Virus record (IMG/VR): IMGVR_UViG_3300030109_004304 | Span: 1 to 40,997 of that record | Direction: 5' to 3' (one strand) | DNA length: 40,997 nucleotides | DNA from: a virus | Shown here: in pieces, positions 16,748 through 23,618 of the stretch | Layout of the letters: every line of letters begins with the position of its first letter | Numbering within the stretch: position 1 is the stretch's first letter | Program-made: the position numbers and the translations under genes | Notes under the pieces: generated by a model | Databases searched by the model: none | What the model was told of the DNA's origin: nothing | What the model saw: only the letters and a program-made list of their open reading frames with translations

Positions 16748-17112
16748 CAGAATCCCTCCGACTTTTTCTTGTTAGTTTTAGCGTCATAGTATTCGGATGG
16801 GAATGCTTGTCCCTCACCGAGAAGATAGGTCTCCTTGTCCGTCAAAAACCAGTGGGCCATTAGCCTTCCGTCCACTTTGTCTTTGTAATTCGCAAAATGA
16901 GGATGGCACTTCAACACGCTAGTCAATGCTCTAACACCTTTCAGATAATGAAAAATCGGTCTGCCGTTTCTCATGGTCGCCTCGTACATCAACTCGTTCG
17001 TAGGTGCGCTTTCTTTGAGTATTAGATGTCTCGCTACCGCCGCCAAAACGCGATGGTGTTTTACCTTGATGTTAGTACCGGGTACCTTGACCCTCCTATC
17101 AGTCACTCCCAT
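16747..17112 (-). CDS. Winged-helix-like basic protein
   Basis: The 121-residue protein has a pattern VLAAVARHLILKESAPTNEL followed by a helix LKGVRALTSVLKCHPHF, as in the other winged-helix proteins of the window, and a basic C-terminus (KTNKKKSEGF). Likely DNA-binding. It overlaps the upstream gene by 10 nt. Confidence 0.6.
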   Translation of the reverse strand: MGVTDRRVKVPGTNIKVKHHRVLAAVARHLILKESAPTNELMYEATMRNGRPIFHYLKGVRALTSVLKCHPHFANYKDKVDGRLMAHWFLTDKETYLLGEGQAFPSEYYDAKTNKKKSEGF

Positions 17113-17312
17113 CTGGTAATCACCCCGTCTTGGACCAGTGCGTTATAATTCTCCATCCATGAGGCTAGTACGGTTGCCGCGCTTACGTTGATGTCGTCCT
17201 CTTCCATGTATCTTTCTAGGTAAGGTCTTGCACCATACATATTTACCGCGCCCGATTGTCTCAGGTTCTCTAGGTACTGGTAATACTCAGTCCACTCGGA
17301 GTTATAACTCAT
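17103..17312 (-). CDS. Small acidic protein
   Basis: The 69-residue Tyr-rich acidic protein begins MSYNSEWTEYYQYLENLRQS. Start 17312 is chosen because it follows GGGAGAGG and overlaps the upstream stop as ATGA; the frame is open to 17327. Function unknown. Confidence 0.65.
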   Translation of the reverse strand: MSYNSEWTEYYQYLENLRQSGAVNMYGARPYLERYMEEDDINVSAATVLASWMENYNALVQDGVITRWE

Positions 17313-17458
17313 GCTATCCTCTCCCACCTAGAGAATCCACCTACGAATCCTCTGAAAACATACATGTGGTTAGGGTAACCCCACTCGTTCAAGTGTTCGG
17401 TAGGGATTTCGTGCTTCGTTGGCAGTTTCATCCTCTGTGCTTGTGTTAAATCTGACAT
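17309..17458 (-). CDS. 49-residue HLNEWGYP protein
   Basis: The protein begins MSDLTQAQRMKLPTKHEIPT and has HLNEWGYP followed by YVFRGFVGGF. It shares HLNE(W/F)GYP and the following aromatic strand with the rightward gene at 28242, so the two are probable paralogs. Directly follows the TGA of its upstream neighbour. Function unknown. Confidence 0.65.
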   Translation of the reverse strand: MSDLTQAQRMKLPTKHEIPTEHLNEWGYPNHMYVFRGFVGGFSRWERIA

Positions 17459-17785
17459 TCACTCTTCCTCCTCGTTGCTTGCCTTCTGCTCGTTCTTTGC
17501 CTTTATCTGATGATACCGGCTGAGTCCCCCTTCTGTGTAGAAATCCTCTTTCCAACCCTTGTATGTGACTACATTCTCAGAATCCATAAGGTCGTCTTCT
17601 TCCTCTATCAATACCCAATGCTCACACATGTCGCGCTCAGTCATTGTAACCACATCGTACTGACCGTCGTTCCCGCGTAGCGTCCAAGTGTAAATACCAA
17701 AGTCTGATATTGCCACGTCCGTACATAGGACCTCTCGGTCATTATGCTTATTTCTGTACATTTTGTTAAGTCTTTCTCTTACCAT
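17459..17785 (-). CDS. Protein of unknown function
   Basis: The 108-residue protein has a basic N-terminus, then a beta-rich middle (GIYTWTLRGNDGQYDVVTMT) and a highly acidic tail (ASNEEEE). It is first in its operon, 21 nt after the TATA box, with GGTGAT as well. Confidence 0.65.
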   Translation of the reverse strand: MVRERLNKMYRNKHNDREVLCTDVAISDFGIYTWTLRGNDGQYDVVTMTERDMCEHWVLIEEEDDLMDSENVVTYKGWKEDFYTEGGLSRYHQIKAKNEQKASNEEEE

Positions 17786-17806
17786 ATTATCACCTAATAG
17801 TCGCTT

Positions 17807-17842
17807 CTATTTAAACCCTGCTATCGTTCGTTCGCAAGCGTC
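17807..17842 (-). promoter_or_regulatory. Operator copy 2 and TATA box for the operon from 17785
   Basis: GACGCTTGCGAACG at 17829-17842 lies 13 nt upstream of TTTAAATAG at 17807-17815. The operator's first GA belongs to the TGA stop of the micropeptide upstream. Confidence 0.75.
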
Positions 17843-17921
17843 AATATTGTCTTGCCCACATATCCTCCAACATTACCCATACGCCAAACAGAATTATTAT
17901 TGCGACAAAAGTATCAACCAT
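17841..17921 (-). CDS. 26-residue membrane micropeptide
   Basis: The peptide MVDTFVAIIILFGVWVMLED continues as MWARQY; nearly all of it is one membrane span. It overlaps the upstream gene by 8 nt, and its stop codon merges with operator copy 2. Translation is plausible but unproved. Confidence 0.55.
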   Translation of the reverse strand: MVDTFVAIIILFGVWVMLEDMWARQY

Positions 17922-18336
17922 TGTGCTGCCACCATTCGTCGTTCGGGTCGAAGATAGGATTACTTCTCAACTTTACAAGCGCCTCTTCAAATCCACCCAT
18001 ACCAAAATACTCATAGATTGCTTTAAGTAATCCGGCGGACTGTCTATACATTCGTGCGGCGGCGTAAGGTGACTCCGGCATATCAACCAATTCTCCTTCT
18101 GCCACCGATTCAATAAAAGGAGTGAAGCCGAAGGCACATCGAATAACATCATCGTCACTCATCAAATTCTCATAGAAGTTTTGCCAATACTTGATAGGGT
18201 GATTAGTCCTCTCCCTTCTTTCGGCTTGGCTCATATTCTGATGTGGCTTTCGGCACTTCTCGCAATAGCCATTCAATTCCCACATCTCTCTAGTTTTACG
18301 GGGAAGTAAACCCATTTCGTCACGCCAATCACTCAT
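17914..18336 (-). CDS. Protein of unknown function with CxxC
   Basis: The 140-residue protein has CEKC at 25-28 near a phage-like N-terminus (WRDEMGLLPRKTREMWELNG) and a helical C-terminal half. Possibly metal-binding. Abuts the zinc-ribbon gene upstream. Confidence 0.65.
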   Translation of the reverse strand: MSDWRDEMGLLPRKTREMWELNGYCEKCRKPHQNMSQAERRERTNHPIKYWQNFYENLMSDDDVIRCAFGFTPFIESVAEGELVDMPESPYAAARMYRQSAGLLKAIYEYFGMGGFEEALVKLRSNPIFDPNDEWWQHNG

Positions 18337-18537
18337 CTATTCTTCCTCCGTAGCGTATATGTCGTCGTGCCGCAGGTATTCCCATCGAGCAGGGAGTACG
18401 TGACGCACGTTGCATCTGTCGCAACACACACCGTAAGCCATGCTAACGAGGGGGGCAGGGTTGTTGCCCCATTGATTCTCACATTTTACTCCACAGAGTA
18501 CACAGGTTGGTTTTTCTTTTGTGCTAATATTACACAC
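18337..18537 (-). CDS. Zinc-ribbon protein, GTG start
   Basis: The 66-residue product has CVLC, GVKC and CCDRC, enough for a treble-clef or zinc-ribbon. The start is taken as GTG 18537, which follows GGGGGG and overlaps the previous gene's stop by 8 nt; the upstream extension would run deep into that gene. Function unknown. Confidence 0.6.
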   Translation of the reverse strand: MCNISTKEKPTCVLCGVKCENQWGNNPAPLVSMAYGVCCDRCNVRHVLPARWEYLRHDDIYATEEE

Positions 18538-19063
18538 CCCCCATCCACCAATCAGGTGCAGGTGTGCCCTTGTTCCACTGAGCAAACTCTTTGCTGTGGT
18601 AGTAGCGCCTGTAAGCCTGTACTGCGTCATCGCCTGTAGCATGAGAAGCAAAGGCTAACTCAAAGGTGAATTCGTCGGGCATGCACAGAGCGTAAGGAGT
18701 TTGCGGGCCGTCCTCTATCATCTCTGAAAAGAAGGGGTCACATAGTTGTCTGATACCTGTCTCACAGAAGTGAACCTTACCGAACCTCTTGGTGTACTCT
18801 TTGCACAGAGCAAGAGCGTGAAGCATAGTCCAATGGTAGTTATCTTTGGATTGACCTACCCAGCGGGTCGCGGGATGGTTGTGGTAACCTCCCTTAAGTG
18901 GCGTACCCTTCTTAGTGAGTGGCATAACGTCAGGCGTAGCACCGTGGCGTATGACGGCAGAGCCTAATTGTTGATACAATTCGACTACCATTTTGGGTAC
19001 GTGCTTGTCGCAGTACATTTGTGCTGCTACTTCTGGGTTTTCGTCTAGTACAAATATGTTCAT
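18530..19063 (-). CDS. Conserved tailed-virus protein (CDKHV..KM family)
   Basis: The protein has 177 residues. The N-terminus MNIFVLDENPEVAAQMYCDK followed by HVPKMVVE is a pattern I recognise from many bacteriophage proteins. The later NHPATRWVGQSKDNYHW, EYTKRFGK, AYRRYYHSK and PAPDWW blocks belong to the same family. Function is not established to my knowledge; conserved His, Cys and Asp suggest an enzyme. Directly behind an operator-TATA promoter with start 21 nt from the TATA. Confidence 0.8.
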   Translation of the reverse strand: MNIFVLDENPEVAAQMYCDKHVPKMVVELYQQLGSAVIRHGATPDVMPLTKKGTPLKGGYHNHPATRWVGQSKDNYHWTMLHALALCKEYTKRFGKVHFCETGIRQLCDPFFSEMIEDGPQTPYALCMPDEFTFELAFASHATGDDAVQAYRRYYHSKEFAQWNKGTPAPDWWMGGV

Positions 19064-19084
19064 ATTACCACCTGCTATTACCTA

Positions 19085-19120
19085 GTATATAATTACTCCT
19101 ATTCCTCGTTCACAAGCGTC
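19085..19120 (-). promoter_or_regulatory. Operator copy 3 and TATA box for the operon from 19063
   Basis: GACGCTTGTGAACG at 19107-19120 lies 14 nt upstream of TTATATAC at 19085-19092. The operator is inside the 3' end of the upstream reading frame. The TATA is part of an ACCTAGTATATA box also repeated at 27-29 kb. Confidence 0.75.
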
Positions 19121-19272
19121 GATTCTTCCTCCGCGTAGCATTGCGCGTATTGTCCCTTCCACTTGTTATTCACTGCGCTCATGCATCGCCTCATAGTATC
19201 GTCATTCGGGTCATCGAGATAAAGGGCGGTATCGCTTCCACAATTCGAGCAAGTTACTTTTGGTGTTATAAT
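19099..19272 (-). CDS. Small zinc-ribbon ORF with unclear start
   Basis: An open frame ends TLVNEE-stop at 19099 and encodes TPKVTCSNCGSDTALYLDDP followed by two more Cys (RRCMS and AQCYA). Four Cys form a credible zinc ribbon. No ATG, GTG or TTG precedes the first Cys pair in this frame; an ATT at 19272 just after GGGGTGG is the only candidate, and an internal ATG would cut the ribbon. A non-standard start or a small sequence error is possible. Confidence 0.4.
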   Translation of the reverse strand: MITPKVTCSNCGSDTALYLDDPNDDTMRRCMSAVNNKWKGQYAQCYAEEESTLVNEE

Positions 19273-19568
19273 TCCACCCCGTATTCTTTTGCTAACTCGC
19301 CGGTCATTATCAAGCGTATTGCTTCGCCCACATCTTGCAAGTCACGGCACATCACGACATCCATCTCCATCGGGATGTCGCCATCATAGAAGGGACAAAC
19401 CTCGTACTTGATGGTGTCGCACCACGTTCTATTGACTACGCTGTAACCCCATCCGGTTTCGGGAACGTACCTCTCCAATCCTAGATTTCCAAACTCCATC
19501 TCCCACAGTGCCTTTACGCTCTCCTGCCTGTCTTTGATTTTATCTTTACTGTTAAAGTTGCTGTTCAT
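19266..19568 (-). CDS. Protein of unknown function
   Basis: The 100-residue alpha/beta protein has a basic N-terminus and a middle rich in aromatic residues (GWGYSVVNRTWCDTIKYEVC). The start follows GGGGTGATTG. No family recognised. Confidence 0.65.
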   Translation of the reverse strand: MNSNFNSKDKIKDRQESVKALWEMEFGNLGLERYVPETGWGYSVVNRTWCDTIKYEVCPFYDGDIPMEMDVVMCRDLQDVGEAIRLIMTGELAKEYGVEL

Positions 19569-19572
19569 TCAA

Positions 19573-19836
19573 TCACCCCTCGTCCGGTTCGTATGTGCCA
19601 TAATTAGGGTCAAGTCTTCGCTCTTCTCGCTCATCCTCATCACGCCACTCTTGCCATACAGAAGCCACCGCTAGAGCCAATTCGTCAAGCGGTACGGGTA
19701 TTTCATGCTCGTCCCAAAATTCGTACCAGCCCTCACGCTCTAATTGGTCTATGGCTTCGTTCCACATGGTGCGGAATTCGGTCCCGGCCTTTATCGTTTC
19801 ATTCGCTATTTTTCTTAGATTATCATTCATTTTCAT
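19573..19836 (-). CDS. Acidic helical protein
   Basis: The 87-residue protein begins MKMNDNLRKIANETIKAGTE. Start 19836 follows GGAGAGGAAAG; the frame is open to 19872. The C-terminus is Glu/Asp/Arg-rich. First gene of a short operon. Function unknown. Confidence 0.65.
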   Translation of the reverse strand: MKMNDNLRKIANETIKAGTEFRTMWNEAIDQLEREGWYEFWDEHEIPVPLDELALAVASVWQEWRDEDEREERRLDPNYGTYEPDEG

Positions 19837-19879
19837 GCTTTCCTCTCCTTCTATGAAGTGCCACGGTGACAAAGTTGTG

Positions 19880-19909
19880 TTCGAAACTCACTCTTGCGGA
19901 TTCGAAACT
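19880..19909. repeat. TTCGAAACT direct repeat, 21-bp period
   Basis: TTCGAAACT occurs at 19880-19888 and 19901-19909, exactly 21 bp apart (two helical turns), upstream of the gene at 19836. This operon lacks the GACGCTTGC operator and may use this pair instead. Confidence 0.5.
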
Positions 19910-19990
19910 ATGTTAGTATTTTTGCCATAAAATAAACTAGATTGATTGTAAAGAATCTCGTAGTCGCAAGTCGCGAAGAAGACATTCACC

Positions 19991-20182
19991 TCACCACTCT
20001 CCTCTGTTTGTGAGGAGTAGTGAAGTCGGGAAATCCTCGGTCGTTACGAATTCCAACACCGCAGTAGCCAAGCCGCTGTCTATGTTTTCCTTACCGAAGC
20101 CTCTGTTCTCTACGTTGGCGATGATTTCCTTCAACGTCTTGAGGTTGAGGACACAGGAGAATTCTTTTAGTTTCATATTCAT
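19991..20182 (-). CDS. Small protein of unknown function
   Basis: The 63-residue protein follows the DUF932 gene with an ATGA overlap; a second ATG 6 nt downstream has better spacing from GGTGG. Contains LKTLKEIIANVENRGFGKEN. Function unknown. Confidence 0.6.
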   Translation of the reverse strand: MNMKLKEFSCVLNLKTLKEIIANVENRGFGKENIDSGLATAVLEFVTTEDFPTSLLLTNRGEW

Positions 20183-21198
20183 GCCACCAGTATCTTCTCG
20201 TATGCCTGTGCCTTCATCCTTGCGCCGGGTCCCATGACCGCAGACTCTACCCTCTTCTCGTTAGGGACTAGGAGTTTGCCTTCCTTGTCCATAGTCCAGC
20301 GGTGGTCTAGGTACTCGGTGACTGCGCTGTAGGCTTGGAATTTTGTACCTCCCATGTTGCCGACTGTGTTAGTGGTTGAGTTTTCTAACTCCATGAGTAC
20401 GTCTATAGTGTTGTTAGCGCGAGTACCAAGCCCGAAGGGGTTGTTTGGGTCGTAGTCCTTGCCGCCCTTTAGCATGGTCTCGTTCTGTGATAGTCCGAGA
20501 ACGTCTATGTAGTACTCTACACGGTCGCCCATGTCCATGCTTTGATTGATTAGCATTGCTTGCTCTTCTACGAATGCGTGTGACAGGTCGTTGATGATAC
20601 CTAGGTTCATCTTCAAGTCCTCTAGTCGCAAGTCCATGAGCGCCGAGTGGCGGATGGATAGTTTGCGGGGGTTGATGCCGTTTCGCACTAGGAATGAGTG
20701 GAGCATGGCACCCTGATTCGCGCAGAATAGTCTGACCGGAGAGGGGAACAACTTGAGACCCATCGAACCGTCGTGGCTAGATAGTAGGTACCAATAGATG
20801 TCGTACTCTTCCTGCTCGCTACCGTTAGCGAATGATAGACCCTCCGGGTTGCGGAAGGACATGAATATCTGTCTGCCGTTGTCTACTGCTCCTATGCGGT
20901 CAATCTGTGCGCCGGTGTCTTTGCACAACTCTTCAAACAGGTTAATCACTTGAATATTCTGGAAAGTCTCGTACTTCTTAGACACTACACCTAGTGGTTG
21001 GTTTGTGTCTGTCCTAGTCACGACTCTGTGTCCGCCGGGAAGTTTGTTACCCGTGTGGTCGTACAGGTGCCTCTTCTCGACTGTGAAGTCTAGCCCTGCG
21101 TTTTTGAGAATCTCCCTTCCGGTGGTTCCCTCTGCTTCCTGCCCTATGCGGTTGAAAGCGCTGATTATTGTTTGGTTCAGTCCAACTGTTTCTGCCAT
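20179..21198 (-). CDS. DUF932 (phage/plasmid-like TIGR03299) protein
   Basis: The 339-residue protein matches the DUF932 pattern: HRVVTRTDTNQPLGVVSKKY, FEELCKDTGAQIDRIGAVDN, SSHDGSMGLKLFPSPVRLFC and IRHSALMDLRLEDL. The family is common on phages and plasmids; it is often linked to DNA metabolism but has no proven activity. Start 21198 follows AGGTGATAAT; an ATG at 21216 is too close to the TATA box. First gene behind operator copy 4. Confidence 0.85.
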   Translation of the reverse strand: MAETVGLNQTIISAFNRIGQEAEGTTGREILKNAGLDFTVEKRHLYDHTGNKLPGGHRVVTRTDTNQPLGVVSKKYETFQNIQVINLFEELCKDTGAQIDRIGAVDNGRQIFMSFRNPEGLSFANGSEQEEYDIYWYLLSSHDGSMGLKLFPSPVRLFCANQGAMLHSFLVRNGINPRKLSIRHSALMDLRLEDLKMNLGIINDLSHAFVEEQAMLINQSMDMGDRVEYYIDVLGLSQNETMLKGGKDYDPNNPFGLGTRANNTIDVLMELENSTTNTVGNMGGTKFQAYSAVTEYLDHRWTMDKEGKLLVPNEKRVESAVMGPGARMKAQAYEKILVA

Positions 21199-21221
21199 AT
21201 TATCACCTTGTTTCATCTAGT

Positions 21222-21255
21222 ACTTATATCTTTTCATCACTCGTTCGCAAGCGTC
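21222..21255 (-). promoter_or_regulatory. Operator copy 4 and TATA box for the DUF932 operon
   Basis: GACGCTTGCGAACG at 21242-21255 lies 12 nt upstream of ATATAAGT at 21222-21229. The operator encodes TLANE at the end of the upstream gene. Confidence 0.75.
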
Positions 21256-21797
21256 GCTTTCGCTCTTGCCATGTTCGCCTTCTCCTTGTGGTTGATGAAA
21301 TCGTATTGGTCTTCAAAGTCTCCCTCTGCTTCTTTGAATGCCTCCTCAAACCGCTCCATAGACTCTTTTCTAGGGTCTATTTCTAGCGGCGCCTCTAAGA
21401 GGCCGCCGTGGTGGAGAGCATCGGTTGCGTCATCTATGAACGGTTGCCTCTCAAAGTACATCCACATGTCAACGAGAGCCTCGGTAATCATTATCTCGCC
21501 TGTCTCGTAATCGTAAGTCGCATACTGCACCTCGTCCCAATGCTGGACGTGGGTGAGATTAAGTTTGCTGTTGCCAATCTTAGTCTTCTTCTCGTATCTT
21601 GCGGCACAGCAGTGGCATATCCCGGCACCGTTGGCGCTGAGTACTGCCACCTTCTTCGACCTGTCGTGAGTTATGAAAACCGCCGGCTTGATGAGTTTGG
21701 TAACTCCATTCTCTGGGTCTGCCTCTCTGACAACGGAGGCATAGTGTACCCACCCATCGTCACACTGGTCGCATCGGTGCGCTCTTGTTTTCGACAT
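21237..21797 (-). CDS. Zinc-binding protein of unknown function
   Basis: The protein has 186 residues from ATG 21797 (MSKTRAHRCDQCDDGWVHYA), which follows GGAGAG. Two knuckles, CDQC at 9-12 and CHCC about 50 residues later, make a zinc ribbon; the C-terminal half is acidic and helical. The last codons (ATLANE) are the operator sequence of the next promoter. The upstream frame extension to 21899 overlaps the neighbouring gene and is rejected. Confidence 0.7.
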   Translation of the reverse strand: MSKTRAHRCDQCDDGWVHYASVVREADPENGVTKLIKPAVFITHDRSKKVAVLSANGAGICHCCAARYEKKTKIGNSKLNLTHVQHWDEVQYATYDYETGEIMITEALVDMWMYFERQPFIDDATDALHHGGLLEAPLEIDPRKESMERFEEAFKEAEGDFEDQYDFINHKEKANMARAKATLANE

Positions 21798-21799
21798 GT

Positions 21800-21994
21800 T
21801 CAAAGACTCTCCTCTATGTTCTTCCTTCTCTTCTTCTCTATCAACGCGCATAGTAAATGCTCTATCTCGTAAGAGGCCCCGGTGTTTATGGTAACCCACA
21901 TTTCTTCGGGTATGTGTGGCCTCGCAAACTCTAGCGCTTCGTGCGCTGTTCGTATCAACTTTATCGCCTTGTCTAAATCTTGTACCGTTGTCAT
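21800..21994 (-). CDS. Small helical protein
   Basis: The 64-residue helical protein has a basic C-terminus (LIEKKRRKN). First gene of its operon, after GGAGAT. Function unknown. Confidence 0.6.
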   Translation of the reverse strand: MTTVQDLDKAIKLIRTAHEALEFARPHIPEEMWVTINTGASYEIEHLLCALIEKKRRKNIEESL

Positions 21995-22031
21995 CTTCTC
22001 TATCTCCTATAATATTGCTATATTTGCTGAC

Positions 22032-22067
22032 CTATATTAACTGTTCTATCACACCTTCGCAAGCGTC
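22032..22067 (-). promoter_or_regulatory. Operator copy 5 and TATA box for the operon from 21994
   Basis: GACGCTTGCGAAGG at 22054-22067 lies 13 nt upstream of TTAATATAG at 22032-22040. It overlaps the last codons of the upstream gene (MTLAKV). Confidence 0.75.
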
Positions 22068-22453
22068 ATCTTGACTTCCCCATTCTCGTCAATTTGTACA
22101 CCTGTCCAAACCATGTCATTCTTGATACCCTCTAGGCTCATCTCATGCATCTTCTTTTCAAAGCAGTGGGGGCACTCAATCTTGATGCGCTCTTCTGCCA
22201 CCGAGTCATAGATGTAGTGCCTGAATTGCCCGTCGTTGCAGGTGCATTTCTTGAAAAATCCGTAGAAGTCGCGGGTTACGTCGTACTTCTCAAAGTACCC
22301 TCCGGTATCAATGTACTCCGACCATACCCATATGTCTTTATCCATGATGTACTTGAAGGTGATGGACTCCATTAGCCAGTCTTGCCACCAAGATTGGCTT
22401 GCCCTCTCTCCGTATTCCTCTTGGAAATCCTCGTAGGTTAGGAAATTCTTCAC
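22049..22453 (-). CDS. Zinc-binding protein of unknown function
   Basis: The 134-residue protein is rich in Trp, Tyr and Phe in its first half, with a CTC at about 87 and CPHC at about 112 making a probable zinc site. ATG overlaps the previous stop as ATGA. Function unknown. Confidence 0.65.
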   Translation of the reverse strand: MKNFLTYEDFQEEYGERASQSWWQDWLMESITFKYIMDKDIWVWSEYIDTGGYFEKYDVTRDFYGFFKKCTCNDGQFRHYIYDSVAEERIKIECPHCFEKKMHEMSLEGIKNDMVWTGVQIDENGEVKMTLAKV

Positions 22454-22830
22454 TCAATCACCTCTAGGTTCATGTATCGGAAACCGTGAATACCATCGGT
22501 GAAGGGGTCGGAATTCCAATCCCCGCCAAACCTCTCATGGTCGGGTTCTACCCACTCGTTACCCCACTTGTTAAGCGTTCTTTCTCCGCCCTCAAGGAAT
22601 TCTGCACGGGGGCAAATGTGCGCCTTCTCGTCATATCTTGGGTTGGGTGGGGAATAGTGGATAACTCCCTTCTCTTTAAGGGTCGTAATTAGAGCGCGTA
22701 CCTGTCTCATGGGGAGGCTCTCATATCCTACGCCGACCCACATTGTGAAGCCGTAGCCGTCGCTTGAATGGTCGCTGTGCGCAATGTCCGTTAGGAGTTG
22801 CTTTTCTAGTTTGGTTATTTTTACTACCAT
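22450..22830 (-). CDS. Winged-helix-like protein
   Basis: The 126-residue protein has an N-terminal helix pattern (ITKLEKQLLTDIAHSD), then LPMRQVRALITTLKEKGVIH as a likely recognition helix and wing. The C-terminal FGGDWNSDPFTDG resembles FHGGNWKGNPRVW of the protein at 29772, suggesting related C-terminal domains. Its start lies 20 nt after a TATA box under operator copy 6. Candidate regulator of the operator family. Confidence 0.65.
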   Translation of the reverse strand: MVVKITKLEKQLLTDIAHSDHSSDGYGFTMWVGVGYESLPMRQVRALITTLKEKGVIHYSPPNPRYDEKAHICPRAEFLEGGERTLNKWGNEWVEPDHERFGGDWNSDPFTDGIHGFRYMNLEVIE

Positions 22831-22850
22831 GATTCACCCTATACTCACTA

Positions 22851-22886
22851 CTATATTAAATGTACTATCACGCGCTCGCAAGCGTC
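22851..22886 (-). promoter_or_regulatory. Operator copy 6 and TATA box for the operon from 22830
   Basis: GACGCTTGCGAGCG at 22873-22886 lies 12 nt upstream of TTTAATATAG at 22851-22860. This copy has a perfect CGCT/AGCG dyad. Confidence 0.75.
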
Positions 22887-22948
22887 AAAACCGTAAGACT
22901 TATATATGGATTGTTCGCGTTATTTTTGTCCTAATCATAAGGGCTGTC

Positions 22949-22985
22949 AGTATATAGTCATTTCGATTTTACTTTTGCAAGCGTC
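22949..22985 (-). promoter_or_regulatory. Operator copy 7 and TATA box with no obvious gene
   Basis: GACGCTTGCAAAAG at 22972-22985 lies 14 nt upstream of CTATATACT at 22949-22957 on the minus strand. Only a 12-codon frame follows before copy 6, so it may drive a small RNA or give a second start site for the operon from 22830. Confidence 0.65.
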
Positions 22986-23044
22986 AAAAAAACCTTATGC
23001 AAATTTCAGCAGCAAAATTTTACTTTTGCCACAAAAAAATGTCA

Positions 23045-23076
23045 ATAAAAAATAACATGGCGTTAGGCGTCCATGT
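23045..23076 (-). terminator. Hairpin plus T tract (minus strand)
   Basis: ACATGG(A)CG pairs with CGCCATGT over a 5-nt loop at 23055-23076 and is followed on the minus strand by ATTTTTTATTG. The 5' arm carries a three-codon ORF (ATG GAC GCC TAA) preceded by a perfect GGAGGTGAT, so the element could be an attenuator rather than a plain terminator. Confidence 0.45.
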
Positions 23077-23111
23077 CATCACCTCCATTTATTTTTAAGT
23101 TAGAAAAAGTT

Positions 23112-23176
23112 GGGGTGAGTCAAGCCCCGGAAGTGATGCAAGAACGGAAACCGGCGGTGACTCAAGCCGCCGGTTT
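23112..23176 (-). ncRNA. Candidate structured RNA: two hairpins with the same loop
   Basis: GGGG/CCCC at 23112-23128 and a perfect 10-bp stem (AAACCGGCGG at 23148-23157 with its complement at 23167-23176) enclose loops that differ by one base (plus strand TGAGTCAAG and TGACTCAAG). The region is much more GC-rich than its surroundings and not coding. The strand is uncertain; minus fits the flanking promoters. Confidence 0.45.
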
Positions 23177-23222
23177 TGAGTTGGGTGGGGTGCGGGTAAG
23201 GCAAAGAAAACAACGAACTAAG

Positions 23223-23282
23223 AAAAAAAACAATACCTGTCCCGCTAAACGTCCTTAACATGCTATGCCTGATTAAGGAACG
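23223..23282 (-). terminator. Hairpin and T8 tract after the operon from 23927
   Basis: A 9-bp stem with one bulge (TCCTTAA at 23252-23258 with TTAAGGA at 23273-23279, extended by CG) lies just past the stop at 23299. An eight-T run on the minus strand follows at 23223-23230. Likely transcription end. Confidence 0.5.
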
Positions 23283-23298
23283 ACCCCCATTTCCCACT

Positions 23299-23448
23299 CT
23301 AGTTATTCACCTCCTCGTAAACCTCATCAAATTGTGTATGATTGTTCAACTCAAAAAGGAGCCAATCACAGTACTCTCTTAGGGTGTTGAATTCTGTGTA
23401 CTCCCACTCTTCAAAGTGTGGCGACCATCGGCGGATTATCTTCTTCAT
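23299..23448 (-). CDS. 49-residue protein
   Basis: The protein begins MKKIIRRWSPHFEEWEYTEF and is rich in aromatic and acidic residues. The start overlaps the previous stop as ATGA and follows GGGGAGG. Function unknown. Confidence 0.6.
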   Translation of the reverse strand: MKKIIRRWSPHFEEWEYTEFNTLREYCDWLLFELNNHTQFDEVYEEVNN

Positions 23449-23612
23449 TCGACAACCTCCCCGTTATTTTTTAGGTACCTGAAATTGAATTTGGGCTTCT
23501 TCTTGACCTTCTTTGTTGATAGCACGAATTCCCAGAAATCATCGAACATTTCATGCGAGGAGTCCATGAGGTCACCGTGAACGGTGATTGTTATTTGCGT
23601 TTCTTTTACCAT
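23445..23612 (-). CDS. 55-residue protein
   Basis: The protein begins MVKETQITITVHGDLMDSSH, followed by a helix and a basic stretch (KKVKKKPK). It is separated by 6 nt from its upstream neighbour, whose tail provides GGTGATT. Function unknown. Confidence 0.6.
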   Translation of the reverse strand: MVKETQITITVHGDLMDSSHEMFDDFWEFVLSTKKVKKKPKFNFRYLKNNGEVVE

Positions 23613-23618
23613 AATTAA

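Larger units (their letters stand above)
22831..23298. other. Non-coding control and structured-RNA candidate region
   Basis: The 468-bp region without a supported gene holds operator copies 6 and 7, three TATA boxes, and a 12-bp direct repeat (TTTTACTTTTGC at 22967 and 23018). Two GC-rich hairpins share one loop sequence. A terminator-like hairpin with T tract and a further hairpin near the end of the operon from 23927 are also present. Open frames here are short and lack starts. Confidence 0.6.

Noticed and set aside
19880-19909. tRNA T-arm (TTCGAAACT)
   Set aside because: No acceptor or anticodon stems can be drawn around it; it is a direct repeat. No tRNA was found elsewhere in the window.
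23073-23297. Open frames of 61 and 65 codons across the hairpin region
   Set aside because: They span hairpins and T/A runs, lack ribosome sites and show low-complexity translations.
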